From: Lentimicrobium saccharophilum
Lineage (GTDB): Bacteria > Bacteroidota > Bacteroidia > Bacteroidales > Lentimicrobiaceae
DNA length: 64,000 nt
Assembly: GCF_001192835.1 (NCBI RefSeq)
Contig: NZ_DF968183.1
Coordinates: 310,001-374,000 of the forward strand
Direction: 5' to 3'
The stretch's first letter is position 1, and each line of letters starts with the position of its first letter. Positions 62,832 through 64,000 of the stretch are shown here, piece after piece. The notes under the pieces were generated by a model. It made no database searches. It worked only from the letters and a program-made list of their open reading frames with translations, and was not told where the DNA came from. The position numbers and the translations under genes are program-made.

Positions 62832-64000
62832 ATGGAAGCTAAATTTTCACAGCGGGTGAAGGATGTACTGACATATAGCCGGGAAGAATCCCTGCGTCTC
62901 GGAAACGATTATATCGGTGTTGAGCATTTGCTTCTCGGTATTATCCGTGAAGGCGAAGGCATGGCAATCCAGATTCTTAACCTTTTGGGTGTTGACACCA
63001 ATGAAGTGCGCCGTACTATTGAGAAGGCCATCGGAAAAACTGTTGCCCGTGACAAATCGGCAGAGAACCTGCCACTGGTTAAACAGGCAGAGAGGGCGCT
63101 CAAACTGACGTACCTTGAAGCAAAAATGTTCAATAGTGAGCTGATCGGAACGGAACATCTTCTGCTGGCCATTTTAAAAGACGAAGATAACCTGGTTACC
63201 ACTACATTGGGCAAGTATGGTGTGGATTATGATTCTGTCAGGGATGAGCTTAAATCAATCATGAGCAATGATGAGCGCAAAACATTTGAGGAGCCCACTG
63301 CAGAATTACCGGGCAGTTCCTCTGATGATGATGCCGAAGAAGGCCGGGGTTACGGAGGTGCCAAGAAAGTGGCTGACTCGAAATCAAAAACCCCTGTCCT
63401 GGACAATTTTGGCAGGGATCTGACAAAAGCGGCTGAAGAAGGCCGGCTTGACCCGATTGTCGGAAGGGAAAAGGAACTGGAGCGGATAGCCCAGATTCTC
63501 AGCCGCAGGAAGAAGAATAATCCCATCCTTATCGGAGAACCAGGTGTCGGAAAGTCAGCCATTGCCGAAGGGCTTGCGCTGCGGATAATCGCCCGTAAGG
63601 TCTCGCGGGTACTCTTCAACAAACGGATTTTCACCCTTGACCTTGCTTCGCTGGTAGCAGGTACCAAATACCGTGGCCAGTTCGAAGAGCGGATGAAGGC
63701 CGTGTTGAATGAACTGGAGAAAAACCGGGACATTATCCTGTTTATTGATGAAATTCACACCATCGTCGGCGCCGGTAACGCTTCCGGTTCGCTGGATGCC
63801 TCCAATATGTTCAAGCCTGCCCTGGCAAGGGGCGAAATCCAGTGCATTGGTGCAACTACGCTGGATGAATACCGGCAGTATATTGAAAAAGACGGTGCCC
63901 TGGAACGGAGGTTTCAGAAGATTCTGGTTGATCCCACATCGATTGAAGAAACGGTTGAGATCCTTAACAACATCAAGGAGAAATATGAAGACCACCACCT
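62832..64000 (+). CDS. clpC: ATP-dependent Clp protease ATP-binding subunit ClpC, 5' part
   Basis: The frame runs off the window, with 389 codons visible. Two Clp_N repeats (about 3-72 and 80-150: [11 protein letters not shown] and [11 protein letters not shown]) are followed by the first AAA+ module with Walker A G-E-P-G-V-G-K-S near residue 235, Walker [10 protein letters not shown] and sensor G-A-T-T-L-D-E-Y. It unfolds substrates for ClpP and could take substrates from the ClpS-like adaptor at 47426. Confidence 0.93.
   Translation, partial: MEAKFSQRVKDVLTYSREESLRLGNDYIGVEHLLLGIIREGEGMAIQILNLLGVDTNEVRRTIEKAIGKTVARDKSAENLPLVKQAERALKLTYLEAKMFNSELIGTEHLLLAILKDEDNLVTTTLGKYGVDYDSVRDELKSIMSNDERKTFEEPTAELPGSSSDDDAEEGRGYGGAKKVADSKSKTPVLDNFGRDLTKAAEEGRLDPIVGREKELERIAQILSRRKKNNPILIGEPGVGKSAIAEGLALRIIARKVSRVLFNKRIFTLDLASLVAGTKYRGQFEERMKAVLNELEKNRDIILFIDEIHTIVGAGNASGSLDASNMFKPALARGEIQCIGATTLDEYRQYIEKDGALERRFQKILVDPTSIEETVEILNNIKEKYEDHH

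Overview
The window looks like a contiguous piece of a Bacteroidota (Bacteroidetes) chromosome, most likely from an uncultured member of the Bacteroidales. The reasons are a secreted protein with a type IX secretion C-terminal sorting domain, several promoters of the Bacteroidota form TTTG-N19-21-TAnnTTTG, a rpmG-DUF4295-ftsY-rimO block, a short serA next to a DUF1015 gene, and many families confined to this phylum (DUF4199, eukaryote-like branching enzyme, YwqK/MORN proteins). Most genes are housekeeping or envelope genes. No CRISPR array, tRNA or rRNA gene was seen.

Layout. 1-5.4 kb: a plus-strand cassette (end of a sodium:solute symporter, acyl-CoA ligase, lipoprotein, outer-membrane barrel, alpha/beta hydrolase) that looks like uptake and activation of an acid or ester. 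5.8-19.2 kb: a looser accessory region with a beta-propeller T9SS cargo, small lipoproteins, an isochorismatase-like hydrolase, a membrane methyltransferase, two penicillin-binding-protein-like serine hydrolases, an esterase, a pair of about 279-bp palindrome-rich repeats and a VOC/YdeI/DUF4199 group. 19.5-28.3 kb: an FtsX/MacB permease, then a tight minus-strand operon (sugar-nucleotide epimerase, flippase-like membrane protein, GT2, GT39) that probably decorates a lipid-linked envelope glycan, and a divergent LTA-synthase-like sulfatase. 28.6-31.4 kb: a Cache/PAS hybrid histidine kinase with a TTG start.

31.4-39.6 kb: a minus-strand serine-biosynthesis block (small winged-helix-like protein, DUF1015, four-helix-bundle protein, serA), an aldolase-like protein, a small barrel, an exonuclease-phosphatase family enzyme with cutC, an SDR and an acidic protein. 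39.6-52.9 kb: xerD, rpmG, a DUF4295 gene, ftsY, rimO, a MORN protein, a thioesterase, a KamA-like radical SAM enzyme, a Nudix CoA pyrophosphatase, clpS, an M48 peptidase, nfeD and floA, and a RelA-type synthetase whose hydrolase centre is lost. 55.7-64 kb: glgB, a TPR protein, gyrA and the start of clpC.

The most interesting stretch is 52.97-54.88 kb. A stand-alone structured RNA of about 320 nt, with its own promoter and terminator, sits directly before an ISAon1-type insertion sequence. The IS has 23-bp imperfect inverted repeats and an 8-bp target duplication. The duplicated target is exactly the TAnnTTTG -7 box of the promoter of the next gene, and the left end of the IS carries a perfect 61-bp tandem duplication.
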